Positions 7,868 through 16,723 of a DNA stretch of 64,000 nt are shown piece after piece. Below the pieces are notes generated by a model. That model ran no database searches. It worked only from the letters and a program-made list of their open reading frames with translations, and was not told the origin of the DNA. Position numbers and translations under genes: made by a program. Each line of letters begins with the position of its first letter. The first letter of the stretch is position 1. The DNA lies in NCBI GenBank assembly GCA_023212695.1, contig JALCCG010000002.1, positions 248,001 to 312,000 on the forward strand, written 5' to 3'. The stretch comes from Sporisorium sorghi (lineage: Eukaryota; Basidiomycota; Ustilaginomycetes; Ustilaginales; Ustilaginaceae).

Positions 7868-9511
7868 TTAATGCTCTCCTCGCGGATTCATGTCAGAGCC
7901 CATTTTTGTGTTGTCACGGGTTTTATTGATAGCCGGCCTTCTTCTGGACATCAGCAGCGGTTTCCGGAATAAAATTTCGCCCATTGCTTTTGCACTAAAT
8001 GGTATGAATGGCCACAGGTAAGAGGAGTTGTAGGAGCGGTGGGTGGTCAGAATCAAGATCAGAAGTGTGGTCCCTATGACAAAGCCCTTTGCTCCAAACA
8101 AGGCCGTGGCAATCAGCAGAATCAGTCTGACCATCCGGTTGGCAAGCCCCAGCTCGTAACTCGGGGTCGCATACATCCCGATGGTCGCAACCGCCATATA
8201 CAGAACGACCTCGTTGACAAACAATCCGGTTTTAACCGCGATATCGCCAACCAAAATGGCAGCGATCAACCCCATCGCCGAGGCCAGCGGCGTCGGCGTA
8301 TGAACGGCAGCGAGCCGCAGCAGGTCCACACCGAACTCAACGATCAGAAACTGCATAATAATCGGAATTTCCGTATTCTTCTGCGGACCGAGGATGTCCA
8401 GTCCGGGTGGCTTCATTTCCGGATGGATCACCAAGAGCATCCACAACGGCAGCAGGAACATGGATGCAAATATACCAATAAAGCGTATCCAGCGGAGATA
8501 CGTTCCCATAAACGGGGTCTGTCGGTTCTCCTCGGCATGCTGACAGAGATCGAGGAACGTGGTCGGCATAATCATCACACTCGGAGAAGTATCCACCATG
8601 ACCACGATCCGGCCTTCGAGGAGATGCGAGGACACTACGTCAGGCCGTTCAGAATACCTGACAAGCGGATAGGGGTGCCATCCCTTGTTCACAATCGCTT
8701 CCTCCAGCTGCTTATCGCCTAGGGGCAATCCTTCCAAATCCACTTCCTCGATTTTATTGCGAATAGCCTCAACTTGGGTGCGGTCGACTATGTCATCGAT
8801 GAAGACCAGACTGACGTCCGTTCTCGTCCGCCTTCCCACTTTGATGATCTCCACGTGCAGTCCGGGATCACGAACCCGTCTCCTGACCAGATTCACGTTG
8901 GTCACAAGCGTCTCCGTAAACCCGTCCCGGGCGCCTCGAACGACACGTTCGACCGCAGGCTCTTCAAGTCCCCGAACCGGATATTTCCGGGTGTCCAGGA
9001 TGATGGCGGAATGGGCATCCTCGATGAACAGGGCGCATAGGCCCGAGAGAACCTCGTCAATTACCTTGCTGAGCCTCGTATCCCGTTCCACCTGGACATG
9101 AGGAATATATCGGTTCATCATTTCGTTCAGCGCCTGGTTGTTTACGTCCTCAGGCTTCAGGTACGTCAATCGGGTTAATATTTCCGTCACCACCATATCG
9201 TTGGTGAACCCGTTCAAGAAGAGAAGCCCTGCATTTCTGCCAGCAAAATTCATTTCGCGGAATATCACATCAAACGAGACTCCGAGGCCGATCACTTCCT
9301 TAAGCGTTTCTTTCAGATCGCTCAGCTTCGCGGGAACATCGTCCGTCTGCTGCCAATAGATGACCGATTCCTTGGTGCTGTCAGAGGTTTCGGCTTCCCT
9401 CTTCTCCTTCAGCGCCTCTTCATTCAACTTTTTAATCTCCGATGGGGGAACAATCGGAATATCTTTAACCAGATCAACGTTGCCGTCATTATGTGCTGTT
9501 TTATCGTCCAT
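7868..9511 (-). CDS. spoVAF: Stage V sporulation protein AF (GerA-type germinant receptor A-subunit family)
   Basis: This 547-residue protein has the GerABKA fold: a soluble N-terminal region (about 1-320, with DIVDRTQVEAIRNKI and GRIVVMVDTSPSVMI), then several membrane helices (about 345-500). Its position just after spoVAB identifies it as SpoVAF rather than a GerAA receptor subunit. SpoVAF is thought to work with the SpoVA channel during germination. It starts at an ATG after TAGGAGGT. SpoVAC, AD and AE are not between it and spoVAB. Confidence 0.9.
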   Translation of the reverse strand: MDDKTAHNDGNVDLVKDIPIVPPSEIKKLNEEALKEKREAETSDSTKESVIYWQQTDDVPAKLSDLKETLKEVIGLGVSFDVIFREMNFAGRNAGLLFLNGFTNDMVVTEILTRLTYLKPEDVNNQALNEMMNRYIPHVQVERDTRLSKVIDEVLSGLCALFIEDAHSAIILDTRKYPVRGLEEPAVERVVRGARDGFTETLVTNVNLVRRRVRDPGLHVEIIKVGRRTRTDVSLVFIDDIVDRTQVEAIRNKIEEVDLEGLPLGDKQLEEAIVNKGWHPYPLVRYSERPDVVSSHLLEGRIVVMVDTSPSVMIMPTTFLDLCQHAEENRQTPFMGTYLRWIRFIGIFASMFLLPLWMLLVIHPEMKPPGLDILGPQKNTEIPIIMQFLIVEFGVDLLRLAAVHTPTPLASAMGLIAAILVGDIAVKTGLFVNEVVLYMAVATIGMYATPSYELGLANRMVRLILLIATALFGAKGFVIGTTLLILILTTHRSYNSSYLWPFIPFSAKAMGEILFRKPLLMSRRRPAINKTRDNTKMGSDMNPRGEH

Positions 9512-9535
9512 AACCTACCTCCTAGCCATAAACTA

Positions 9536-9964
9536 TCATTTGCTGAATACGAACCAGTCGAACAGGGAGCCCGCCACCTTGCCTGCCACCATGGCCATCA
9601 GAAGTCCGAACAGATACCCCTTTAACCGGAGCCGCTTGGCCAGGATTGGCAGCACATTCAGAACTTCCGTCAGCGCGGCTGCCAGCATGCCGATAAAAAT
9701 GCCGCACATCAACCCGATTACGGTACTCACGATCGGACCCAGCGGAACGGACCATCGCCAGAAATCTGCCACCGTTCCAATGAAAGACCCTGCAATCAGC
9801 GCACCTTCATACCAATGCACCCGGTTATAGGTTCCGGTCAGCTGAGACAGTCTGGGAATGATGTCCAGCACAATGATGAGCGCGATCACTCCGCCGCCGA
9901 CTGCAATGCCTCCCGCTACGCCGAGAACACAGGTGAATATAGCCTGGAGAATGGACAAGATCAT
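9536..9964 (-). CDS. spoVAB: Stage V sporulation protein AB
   Basis: This is a 142-residue membrane protein with about four or five hydrophobic segments (MILSILQAIFTCVLGVAGGI; GGGVIALIIVLDIIP; LGPIVSTVIGLMCGIFIGML). Its start overlaps the spoVAA stop by four bases, indicating translational coupling. SpoVAB belongs to the forespore SpoVA set linked to dipicolinic acid transport, though its exact role is unknown. It is identified by hydropathy pattern and gene order. Confidence 0.9.
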   Translation of the reverse strand: MILSILQAIFTCVLGVAGGIAVGGGVIALIIVLDIIPRLSQLTGTYNRVHWYEGALIAGSFIGTVADFWRWSVPLGPIVSTVIGLMCGIFIGMLAAALTEVLNVLPILAKRLRLKGYLFGLLMAMVAGKVAGSLFDWFVFSK

Positions 9965-10605
9965 GGTTTTTCACCCGGTGGTTTAGCCGCGGTGTTCATT
10001 TTCCGGTATTCCTCGGCAACCACGAATTGGTCCAAATTTTCCTGGTAAAGATACATCTCCACCTCAAGCGGGGTCGGCTCCTCATTCCATTTTTTCTTGA
10101 ACAAATGATTGAAGAACACCGTCATCCCGAAACCGAGACCCAGGGAATACGCAATTTGAAACAAGTATGGATGCTCGTCTCTTTTCCCTGTCACCATTTC
10201 GACGATTCGAATTTGTACCTCGAGCATATTGACGTCTGCATGAAAGTTCATGATGGTTAGTGCGGACCCGAAAAACAACAGCAGCCAGATTAGCGGAAAC
10301 CAGAGTTTCGATCGTTTGCTGTCAGGTCCTACGAGCTCCACGAGGGTATGATGATTTCCCATCGTTTCAATATGGGCGCCCGGAATCACCTTCTGAATCT
10401 TCGGTATGATTTGAATCAGATCCATGACGAGCCGGTTGCCATCGATATCCTTCGGCTGCGTTAGCGGCAGGTCTCTAAGCCTTCTCTCCCATTCGGGTTC
10501 ACAGACTATGAAGGCAACATCACCTAATTTGACGGTCTGATCTCTCGGTAACCGGATGCGGCTCCGGAGCTGCAGAAACACCGTCGGAGTGGGATTAACC
10601 TTCAT
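9961..10605 (-). CDS. spoVAA: Stage V sporulation protein AA
   Basis: This 214-residue protein has a soluble N-terminal part (VFLQLRSRIRLPRDQTVKLGDVA) and two C-terminal membrane helices (about residues 105-125 and 150-170). These are features of SpoVAA, expressed in the forespore under sigma-G. The ATG at 10605 lies 8 bases after AAAGGAG; an in-frame GTG at 10614 overlaps that site and is unlikely. Upstream, CATACTA at 10637-10643 fits a sigma-G -10 element, but no convincing -35 partner was found. Confidence 0.9.
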   Translation of the reverse strand: MKVNPTPTVFLQLRSRIRLPRDQTVKLGDVAFIVCEPEWERRLRDLPLTQPKDIDGNRLVMDLIQIIPKIQKVIPGAHIETMGNHHTLVELVGPDSKRSKLWFPLIWLLLFFGSALTIMNFHADVNMLEVQIRIVEMVTGKRDEHPYLFQIAYSLGLGFGMTVFFNHLFKKKWNEEPTPLEVEMYLYQENLDQFVVAEEYRKMNTAAKPPGEKP

Positions 10606-10719
10606 CCGAAACACTCCTTTACTGCTAAATTACCGTTAGTATGGGAAATCCTCCTCGTTTCTACTCGGATTTACCATACTTTCTTTTTTCGGCCACTTGA
10701 AAAACAGCTTCGGAAACGC

Positions 10720-10747
10720 AAAAAAGCGCCACCCTAAGGGCGGCGCC
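10720..10747 (-). terminator. Terminator after sigF
   Basis: On the minus strand GCGCCGCCC TTA GGGTGGCGC is followed by TTTTTT. It separates the spoIIA operon from spoVAA, so the latter needs its own late promoter. Confidence 0.85.
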
Positions 10748-10781
10748 GAATGGAGCAGGCTTATATAGAAAAAAGGAAGCG

Positions 10782-11537
10782 CTACTGCGCAATCTCGTTT
10801 CGAATGCTCTGCAATATTTTTTTCTCAAGCCGCGATACCTGTACCTGGGATATCCCCAGCCGGCTGGCAACTTCCGACTGTGTCTGATCCCGGTAATACC
10901 TCAAATACACAATGAGCCGCTCCCGCTCGGTCAAGCCGCCTATCGCTTCGTTCAAGGCCAGCTTGTCGAACCAGCGTTCCTGCGATTCATCGGCTATCTG
11001 ATCCATCAGCGTAATGGGATCTCCGTCATTCTCAAATACGGTTTCATGAATCGAGGTCGGCGGTTTATTCGCCTCCTGGGCGAACACCACTTCCTCTGGT
11101 GTTACCCCTAACTCTTCGGCAACCTCTTTCACCGTAGGCAGACGATCCAGCTGCTTGGACAGCTCGTCCCGCTTCTTCCTGACTTTGTTCGCCATTTCCT
11201 TGAGCGACCGGCTGACCTTCAGGGTCCCGTCGTCTCTCAAGAAACGCTGAATTTCTCCGATAATCATCGGTACGGCATAGGTAGAGAACTTTACGTCATA
11301 ACTGAGATCGAACTTGTCCACTGACTTCAGGAGACCGATACAGCCGATTTGAAATAGATCATCAGGCTCATACCCCCGGTTCATGAACCGCTGAACGACA
11401 GACCAGACAAGACGAATATTACAGTTGACGAGCGTATCCCGGGCGACATTATCCCCGCTTTGGCTAAGTGCAATGAGTCGTTTGACCTCCGCGTCGTCCA
11501 AATAAGTCTGCGAAGTTTTCTTCACATCGGCATCCAT
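10782..11537 (-). CDS. sigF: RNA polymerase sigma-F factor
   Basis: Sigma-F is the first forespore-specific sigma factor. The 251-residue protein shows region 2 (NIRLVWSVVQRFMNRGYEPDDLFQIGC and KFSTYAVPMIIGEI) and region 4 (LTERERLIVYLRYYRDQTQSEVA, GISQVQVSRLEKKI). Its activity is set by the anti-sigma SpoIIAB and anti-anti-sigma SpoIIAA encoded just upstream. The ATG follows GGGGTTGGAC only weakly, which fits coupling to spoIIAB 11 bases before. Confidence 0.97.
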   Translation of the reverse strand: MDADVKKTSQTYLDDAEVKRLIALSQSGDNVARDTLVNCNIRLVWSVVQRFMNRGYEPDDLFQIGCIGLLKSVDKFDLSYDVKFSTYAVPMIIGEIQRFLRDDGTLKVSRSLKEMANKVRKKRDELSKQLDRLPTVKEVAEELGVTPEEVVFAQEANKPPTSIHETVFENDGDPITLMDQIADESQERWFDKLALNEAIGGLTERERLIVYLRYYRDQTQSEVASRLGISQVQVSRLEKKILQSIRNEIAQ

Positions 11538-11548
11538 TTGTCCAACCC

Positions 11549-12007
11549 CTAATTATATAAAGCTTTCTTAGATTCGATCCTCTTTTTCATTTTGATCGAC
11601 GTACCGCTGCCTGGTTCGCTGACCACTTCAAATTCGTCCATGAAATTCTCCATGATCGTGAATCCCATGCCGGATCGCTCCAGCTCCGGCTTGGATGTAT
11701 AAAGCGGCTGCTTCGCCATTTCCAAATCTTCAATGCCTCGACCCGAATCCTCAACGCGCAGCGTGATCATATCCCCGTCAATCGAAGCCTCAATCTTGAC
11801 AACGCCCACCGGATCGCTGTCATAGCCATGGATGATGCTGTTCGTGACCGCTTCGGAAACCACCGTTTTCAGGTCACTGAGCTCATCCATGTTAGGATCC
11901 AACTGGGAGATGAACGCAGCTACGGCGACACGGGCAAAGGATTCGTTTTCCGACTTTGCGGCAAACTGCAGAGTCATAAAATTATGCTGTGCTCTTCCTT
12001 CACTCAT
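11549..12007 (-). CDS. spoIIAB: Anti-sigma F factor / serine kinase
   Basis: This 152-residue GHKL-type ATPase binds sigma-F and phosphorylates SpoIIAA. The N box is [14 protein letters not shown], the G1 box [10 protein letters not shown], and the G2 box [15 protein letters not shown]. The start overlaps the spoIIAA stop by 4 bases, which should keep stoichiometry tight. It is the standard partner switch of the forespore. Confidence 0.97.
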   Translation of the reverse strand: MSEGRAQHNFMTLQFAAKSENESFARVAVAAFISQLDPNMDELSDLKTVVSEAVTNSIIHGYDSDPVGVVKIEASIDGDMITLRVEDSGRGIEDLEMAKQPLYTSKPELERSGMGFTIMENFMDEFEVVSEPGSGTSIKMKKRIESKKALYN

Positions 12008-12357
12008 GACACTACCTCCAAACCCGAGAGTGCCGTACCCTCGTTCTCATATATCGGCATGATTTTGAACAGCCCCGACATTTCAAGCAAGCGGTAAACT
12101 TGCGGCTTCACATCGCATACCGCCATCTTTCCACCCTTTTGCTTGATGAATTTATAGCGTCCCAGGATGACCCCGAGACCTGAGCTGTCCATAAAGTCCA
12201 ATTCCTTTAAGCTCAGCACCAAGTGCTCTGTTTGACGTCTCTGAATGGCTTCTTCCAGCTGCATCCGGACATGATCGGCCGTGTGATGATCCAGTTCCCC
12301 GGATAGACGGACGATCAGAATATGCCTGTGATGCTCCATCTCAACCTGCAGATTCAT
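12004..12357 (-). CDS. spoIIAA: Anti-sigma F factor antagonist
   Basis: This 117-residue STAS-domain protein releases sigma-F from SpoIIAB when dephosphorylated by SpoIIE. The phosphorylated serine lies in [14 protein letters not shown] (Ser58, the same number as in B. subtilis). The ATG at 12357 follows GGGAGGAGAG. It is the first gene after a sigma-H-like promoter and begins the spoIIAA-AB-sigF operon. Confidence 0.97.
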   Translation of the reverse strand: MNLQVEMEHHRHILIVRLSGELDHHTADHVRMQLEEAIQRRQTEHLVLSLKELDFMDSSGLGVILGRYKFIKQKGGKMAVCDVKPQVYRLLEMSGLFKIMPIYENEGTALSGLEVVS

Positions 12358-12391
12358 GTTTGCTCACTCTCCTCCCTGACATGAACAAAGA

Positions 12392-12419
12392 TTTCTACAT
12401 TTGAAAAAGACATTCCTGC
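12392..12419 (-). promoter_or_regulatory. Sigma-H-like promoter of the spoIIA operon
   Basis: On the minus strand GCAGGAATG (12411-12419) matches the sigma-H -35 RnAGGAwww in 8 of 9 places, and GTAGAAA (12392-12398) resembles the -10 RnnGAAT with one mismatch. The spacing is 12 bases. Transcription of spoIIA by sigma-H with Spo0A-P is established in B. subtilis. Confidence 0.6.
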
Positions 12420-12448
12420 ATCACGACAAAACTAGAAGAAAACTCCCA

Positions 12449-13639
12449 TTAATCTACATGAAACAACTTGCCGGTTGTCCGTTTGAACAGCTTCCAGAAG
12501 CCTGCCTTCTTCACCTCAACCGGAGATGTCAGCTCAAACTCCTTCACCAGTCGGTCCCCCTGATAGACCAAGAGCTTGCCGATGACTTGTCCGGCGGAAA
12601 CAGGAGCCTTCACATTCTGATCCATCTGAATTTCATGACGGATATCCGGGTCCTTTACGCCCTTCTTCACAAGCACGCTGTAGTCTCTGTCCGCTTGAAT
12701 GGACAGTTCAGGCACATTCCCTTTCTGAACCTTCACGATGCCCAATACTTCGCCTGGCTTATAGATAGAATGCATCGTGTATTGAGCGAACGCATAGTCA
12801 AACATACGGGATACTTCATTATTCCGCGTCTTGGTGTCAGGAGCTCCCATGACAACGGCTACTGCGCGCAGTCCATCCCGTTTGGCCGTTGCGGACAAAC
12901 AGAATTTAGCCTCTGACGTATATCCGGTTTTCAGGCCGTCTGCACCTGTGTAGAAACGAACCAGCTTATTGGTGTTCACCAGCCAGAACGGCTTTTGCGA
13001 ATCCTTTCGCAAATAATCCTGGTACGAGCCTGTATATTTGGTGATCTGCTCATATTTCAGCAATTCCCTGCTCATGACCGCGATGTCATGAGCTGAAGTA
13101 TAGTGATTCTCTGCCGGAAGTCCGTTGCAATTCACAAAATGCGTATCTTTCATTCCCAGCTCAGCCGCTTTGTCATTCATCATCTTGACAAAACCTTGTT
13201 CGGAACCGGCAAGCTTCTCCGCCATCGCAACAGAAGCGTCATTGCCTGATGCCATGGCAATGCCTTTCAGCATTTCATCAACGGTCATTTCTTCCCCAGG
13301 CTCAAGAAAAATCTGCGATCCACCCATGGAGGCAGCATATTCACTGGTACGTACCTTATCCGTCCACTGCAATCGTCCCGCATCAATGGCCTCCATCGTA
13401 AGCAGCATCGTCATAATCTTGGTGATGCTGGCCGGAGGCAGCTTATCATGGCTGTTTTTTTCATAAATAATGGTTCCGGTATCCGCATCCAGCAATATGG
13501 CGGAACGAGCACTAGGCGCCAGTTCCTCTTGAGATGACCCTTCGCCGGTTTTACTATTTTCTTCTGCATAACTTGGAACAGCCGTACTGGACAACCCAAC
13601 AAATAGAACAAGGAATCCAGCGATCAACGCTTTTTTCAA
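12449..13639 (-). CDS. dacF: D-alanyl-D-alanine carboxypeptidase, sporulation type
   Basis: This 396-residue penicillin-binding protein trims peptidoglycan stem peptides. The catalytic motifs are SITK (Ser71-Lys74), SGN (131-133) and KTG (237-239), preceded by a signal peptide (MKKALIAGFLVLFVGLSSTA). Its place directly before spoIIAA identifies it as DacF, which helps set cortex cross-linking. The start is a TTG at 13639 after AGGAGGGG; there is no suitable ATG. Confidence 0.94.
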   Translation of the reverse strand: MKKALIAGFLVLFVGLSSTAVPSYAEENSKTGEGSSQEELAPSARSAILLDADTGTIIYEKNSHDKLPPASITKIMTMLLTMEAIDAGRLQWTDKVRTSEYAASMGGSQIFLEPGEEMTVDEMLKGIAMASGNDASVAMAEKLAGSEQGFVKMMNDKAAELGMKDTHFVNCNGLPAENHYTSAHDIAVMSRELLKYEQITKYTGSYQDYLRKDSQKPFWLVNTNKLVRFYTGADGLKTGYTSEAKFCLSATAKRDGLRAVAVVMGAPDTKTRNNEVSRMFDYAFAQYTMHSIYKPGEVLGIVKVQKGNVPELSIQADRDYSVLVKKGVKDPDIRHEIQMDQNVKAPVSAGQVIGKLLVYQGDRLVKEFELTSPVEVKKAGFWKLFKRTTGKLFHVD

Positions 13640-13771
13640 TTCCGTCCCCTCCTGACATTCGTAATGGCATCCCGCAAGTATACGGGTCTGCTATTCATTG
13701 TCGTCAGGATGAAAACAAATTATTCCAGTATTTTACGGAAAAGTTAGGACTCTATACTTTCGGGAGCATAG

Positions 13772-13820
13772 CAAAAAGGCCGTACTCCGGTAGATTCGCA
13801 TCTACTAGAGTACAGCCTTG
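13772..13820 (-). terminator. Terminator after punA
   Basis: On the minus strand AAGGCTGTACTC...GAGTACGGCCTT with an inner AGTAGAT/ATCTACC pairing and a GCGA loop is followed by TTTTTGC. It separates punA from dacF. Confidence 0.85.
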
Positions 13821-13832
13821 TACTTGGAAATA

Positions 13833-14657
13833 TTACATTTTCGGGATAATGGCCAACACAAGCGCAAGGAATTTCTCGCGAACCTTCTCTGCTGTCTCCA
13901 TAACCTCATCATGGGAAAGCGGCTGATCCAGAATACCTGCTGCCATGTTGCTGATGCAGGAGATGCCCAGCACCTCAAGCCCCGCATGTCTGGCCACAAT
14001 CACCTCAGATACCGTTGACATGCCTACCGCATCCGCGCCCAGTGTGCGCAGCATGACAATTTCAGCCGGCGTTTCATAGGTTGGCCCAAGCAAGCCGGCA
14101 TAAACCCCTTCTCTAAGAACAACGCTCTGACTCACGGCTACTTCTTTTGCCAACTGACGGAGCTTCCGGCTGTAGGCCTGCGACATATCCGGGAACCGTA
14201 CGCCAAGCTCAGGATCGTTAGGTCCGATTAACGGACTGGTTCCCGTCATGTTCAAATGATCGGAGATCAGCATAAGGTCGCCCGGCTCGAAGGAGGTATT
14301 GATACCGCCTGCCGCATTGGTAACGAGCAAACTCTTCACGCCCAGCTCTTTCATGACCCGTACCGGGAACGCCGTCACTTCCGGACCATAACCTTCATAC
14401 ATGTGGAAACGGCCCTTCATCATGACCACAGGTCGGTTGTAAATCGTGCCCAGGAGCAGCTCCCCTTCATGACCTTCTACCGTCGATACCGGAAAATGCG
14501 GAATGTCGGTGTATGGGATCGAAACCGGGTCCTGAATCAATTCGGCCAGGACACCGAGTCCCGAACCCAGAATCAGGCCAACCTCGGGTTGAACGCCATT
14601 CTGTTCGCGTATGTAAGCTGCTGCTTCCTTAATGCTCTGTTGATTAACTGAACTCAT
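13833..14657 (-). CDS. punA: Purine nucleoside phosphorylase (trimeric type)
   Basis: This 274-residue enzyme splits inosine and guanosine with phosphate. Family motifs are LILGSGLGVLAE (phosphate-binding), HFPVSTVEGHEGELL, MKGRFHMYEGY, LLVTNAAGGIN and MSTVSEVIVARH, which includes purine-binding residues. It follows xerD by 56 bases in the same orientation, the order seen in Bacillus, and ends at a strong terminator. Confidence 0.95.
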   Translation of the reverse strand: MSSVNQQSIKEAAAYIREQNGVQPEVGLILGSGLGVLAELIQDPVSIPYTDIPHFPVSTVEGHEGELLLGTIYNRPVVMMKGRFHMYEGYGPEVTAFPVRVMKELGVKSLLVTNAAGGINTSFEPGDLMLISDHLNMTGTSPLIGPNDPELGVRFPDMSQAYSRKLRQLAKEVAVSQSVVLREGVYAGLLGPTYETPAEIVMLRTLGADAVGMSTVSEVIVARHAGLEVLGISCISNMAAGILDQPLSHDEVMETAEKVREKFLALVLAIIPKM

Positions 14658-14713
14658 GTTAATACCTCTCCTAACTGAAAATAAGTTGTAGATCAGTGGA
14701 CATGTTGCGGTCC

Positions 14714-15598
14714 TTAAGATCTCGGGTGGTAATGATCATAAACTTCCTTCATGCTCTTCTTGGTGGATTGATACATGCCCGTGGTGGATAATGCCGAGTG
14801 ACCCAGCATTTCCTGAACGGAGCGTAAATCGGCACCATTCTGCAGCAAATGTATGGCAAAGGAATGGCGAAGGGTATGCGGCGTTATTTCCTCATCGATT
14901 TCGGCCAGCTTGCCGTACTTTTTAATAATTTTCCAAAATCCCTGCCGTGTCAAGCGGGTACCCAGTGAATTCAGGAATAATGCCTCTTCCTCGGCATCTC
15001 TTATGAGCTGGCTCCGCATATCACGCATATAATAAGCCACACTCTGGGCTGCAATCTGGCTGATCGGAAGAATACGCTCCTTCCCCCCGGGTACGGCACA
15101 GCGCAAAAATCGCATCTCCATATTCAGGTCATGAATGCTGAGTGAGACCAGCTCCGAAACCTTGATGCCTGAGGCATAGAGCAGTTCCAGCATCGCCCTG
15201 TCCCTTGCCCCCTGCGGCGTGCCGGAATCCGGGGCGGACAGAAGCTTGTCCACCTGCTCAATGGTTAAAGCCTGTGGAGGCTTCCGTTCCGGCTTGGGAC
15301 GATCCAGCAGCTGGGTTGGGTCTTGTCCGATAACTGATTGACGCACCAGATATTGAAAAAAGGACCGCAGGGAAGCCGTGCAGCGAAGCTGGCTCGATGC
15401 CGCCTTGCCCTGCTGCCTCAGTCTTCCCAAATACAATCCCAACACCGTCCGGTTCACATCCTGTGGATGGGTCACTTCCCTGTCCGCTGCATATTCAATA
15501 AATCCGTTAAGGTCTGCCCGGTAGGATTCAATCGTGCTCCGGGACAGTCTCTTCACTTCTTCCAAATAGGTTACATATTCGTCCAGATATTGCTTCAT
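14714..15598 (-). CDS. xerD: Site-specific tyrosine recombinase XerD
   Basis: This 294-residue recombinase resolves chromosome dimers at dif with XerC/CodV. The N-terminal SAM-like domain is about 1-90. The catalytic domain carries Arg in LLYASGIKVSELVSL (here lysine follows glycine where many homologues have GLRVSE), HTLRHSFAIHLL, LGHSALSTT and the nucleophile tyrosine in TGMYQS. The ATG at 15598 follows AGGAGATAAAG. Its neighbours yqzK and fur match B. subtilis ripX. Confidence 0.92.
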   Translation of the reverse strand: MKQYLDEYVTYLEEVKRLSRSTIESYRADLNGFIEYAADREVTHPQDVNRTVLGLYLGRLRQQGKAASSQLRCTASLRSFFQYLVRQSVIGQDPTQLLDRPKPERKPPQALTIEQVDKLLSAPDSGTPQGARDRAMLELLYASGIKVSELVSLSIHDLNMEMRFLRCAVPGGKERILPISQIAAQSVAYYMRDMRSQLIRDAEEEALFLNSLGTRLTRQGFWKIIKKYGKLAEIDEEITPHTLRHSFAIHLLQNGADLRSVQEMLGHSALSTTGMYQSTKKSMKEVYDHYHPRS

Positions 15599-15639
15599 GA
15601 TCACTTTATCTCCTATTCCGTGCACCTAAAAAAACACAG

Positions 15640-15873
15640 TCATTCCCCGTACCAATAATACAATCGCAGGCGTTCCGCCGGCGAATACCGGGAATCCATG
15701 GTGCTTTCAGGCTGAAATGCCTTTACAGCTTGGCCCGAAGGTGCACTGTAAGGATCCATCGGGGTCAGCCAGTCGCTTACCCAGCCCAGCACAAAATAAA
15801 AAAACATCGCCAGAACGGCAAACATCGAAATAAAACGGATCAGGGAGCCTATTTTCCGAATCGATATAATCAC
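15640..15873 (-). CDS. Small membrane protein, YqzK (DUF4227)-like
   Basis: This is a 77-residue protein of unknown function. It has one transmembrane segment (FISMFAVLAMFFYFVLGWV) and a charged tail ending RLRLYYWYGE. The GTG at 15873 is preferred because GAGAGG lies 8 bases upstream; an ATG further out at 15930 has no site. The position between fur and xerD and the start VIISIRK match the YqzK family of Bacillales. The function is not known. Confidence 0.7.
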   Translation of the reverse strand: MIISIRKIGSLIRFISMFAVLAMFFYFVLGWVSDWLTPMDPYSAPSGQAVKAFQPESTMDSRYSPAERLRLYYWYGE

Positions 15874-16029
15874 ATGCAGCGCCTCTCTTTCATCATCGCG
15901 ATATGAAAGCTGGTATTCCAGGTATCGCATCACGTAAAGCCTATGATACAAGCTGCAGGATTATGACGACATGACCCTTATCTTCTTTCTATACGGAATA
16001 AGGAAAAGGCATCTGATATTTTGAAGAAT

Positions 16030-16050
16030 AAAAAAAACGTCTGACGACGT
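16030..16050 (-). terminator. Orphan terminator upstream of yqzK
   Basis: On the minus strand ACGTC GTCA GACGT forms a 5-base stem directly followed by eight T. It lies about 80 bases beyond the fur terminator, with no gene between them. It may be a second stop for fur or end a small untranslated transcript. The other bases between 15874 and 16130 hold no gene that I can support. Confidence 0.6.
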
Positions 16051-16130
16051 ACTTGTAAATGGTACAGATGGAATGCTCTTATGTGAACGATACAGATGCG
16101 TGCATGTTTATGATTATAGGATTGCTATCT

Positions 16131-16163
16131 AAAAAAACCCTCCCGGCTTACCGCCGTAGAGGG
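16131..16163 (-). terminator. Terminator after fur
   Basis: On the minus strand CCCTCTACGGC GGTAA GCCGGGAGGG is followed by TTTTTTT. It is placed about 45 bases after the fur stop. Confidence 0.85.
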
Positions 16164-16209
16164 CTTGCCGTGATCGTCATCACTGCTGTTTGGTTAATTG
16201 ATATAAAAT

Positions 16210-16674
16210 TTATGATTTGTCCTGGTCATTCTTGCCCTTCTCTTTGCAACGGTAGCATATGCCATGGAAATCAAGCCGATGGTCATGAACGGTAAAGTTG
16301 AACTCTCGCTCCAACCGCTCTTCCAAAGGACCGAGCCAATCCTCGCGTATCTCATCCATACTTCCACATTGAGTACATATCAAATGGTGATGGTGATGCT
16401 TCGAAGTATCCGTCCGCAAGTCATAACGGGCGACACCATCGCCAAAATTTATCTTCTCTACAACATGAAGCTCACTGAGCAGCTCTAGGGTACGGTACAC
16501 GGTTGCCAGACCGATCTCCGGAGCCTTCTCTTTCACGAGCATAAATACATCCTCTGCGCTAAGGTGGTCGTCTTCATTTTCCAACAATACGCTTACCGTG
16601 GCTTCCCGTTGGGGCGTTAATTTGTATCCTTGGGATTGTAGCTGCTGCTTAATTTTGTCGATCCGCGCTTCCAT
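16210..16674 (-). CDS. fur: Ferric uptake regulator family repressor
   Basis: This 154-residue Fur-family protein has a winged helix (YKLTPQREATVSVLL, GLATVYRTLELLSEL) and metal sites HHHHHLICTQCG and CYRCKEKG, which hold the structural zinc cysteines. The synteny (spoIIM-fur-yqzK-xerD) points to Fur proper rather than PerR or Zur. The ATG at 16674 follows AAGGGGGAGGGAAA. A sigma-A promoter lies upstream; I saw no clear Fur box there. Confidence 0.92.
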   Translation of the reverse strand: MEARIDKIKQQLQSQGYKLTPQREATVSVLLENEDDHLSAEDVFMLVKEKAPEIGLATVYRTLELLSELHVVEKINFGDGVARYDLRTDTSKHHHHHLICTQCGSMDEIREDWLGPLEERLEREFNFTVHDHRLDFHGICYRCKEKGKNDQDKS

Positions 16675-16723
16675 CGTTTCCCTCCCCCTTGGAAATCACT
16701 GCACGTTATTGTTCACTTCCTTC

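Noticed and set aside
7868..9511. spoVAF read as a gerA-type germinant receptor gene
   Set aside because: The fold is the same family, but no GerB- or GerC-type partners follow and the gene is coupled to spoVAA-spoVAB, so SpoVAF is the better call.
16059..16295. Plus-strand frame overlapping the fur end and terminator
   Set aside because: No ribosome site; it runs through the fur terminator and codes for nothing recognisable.
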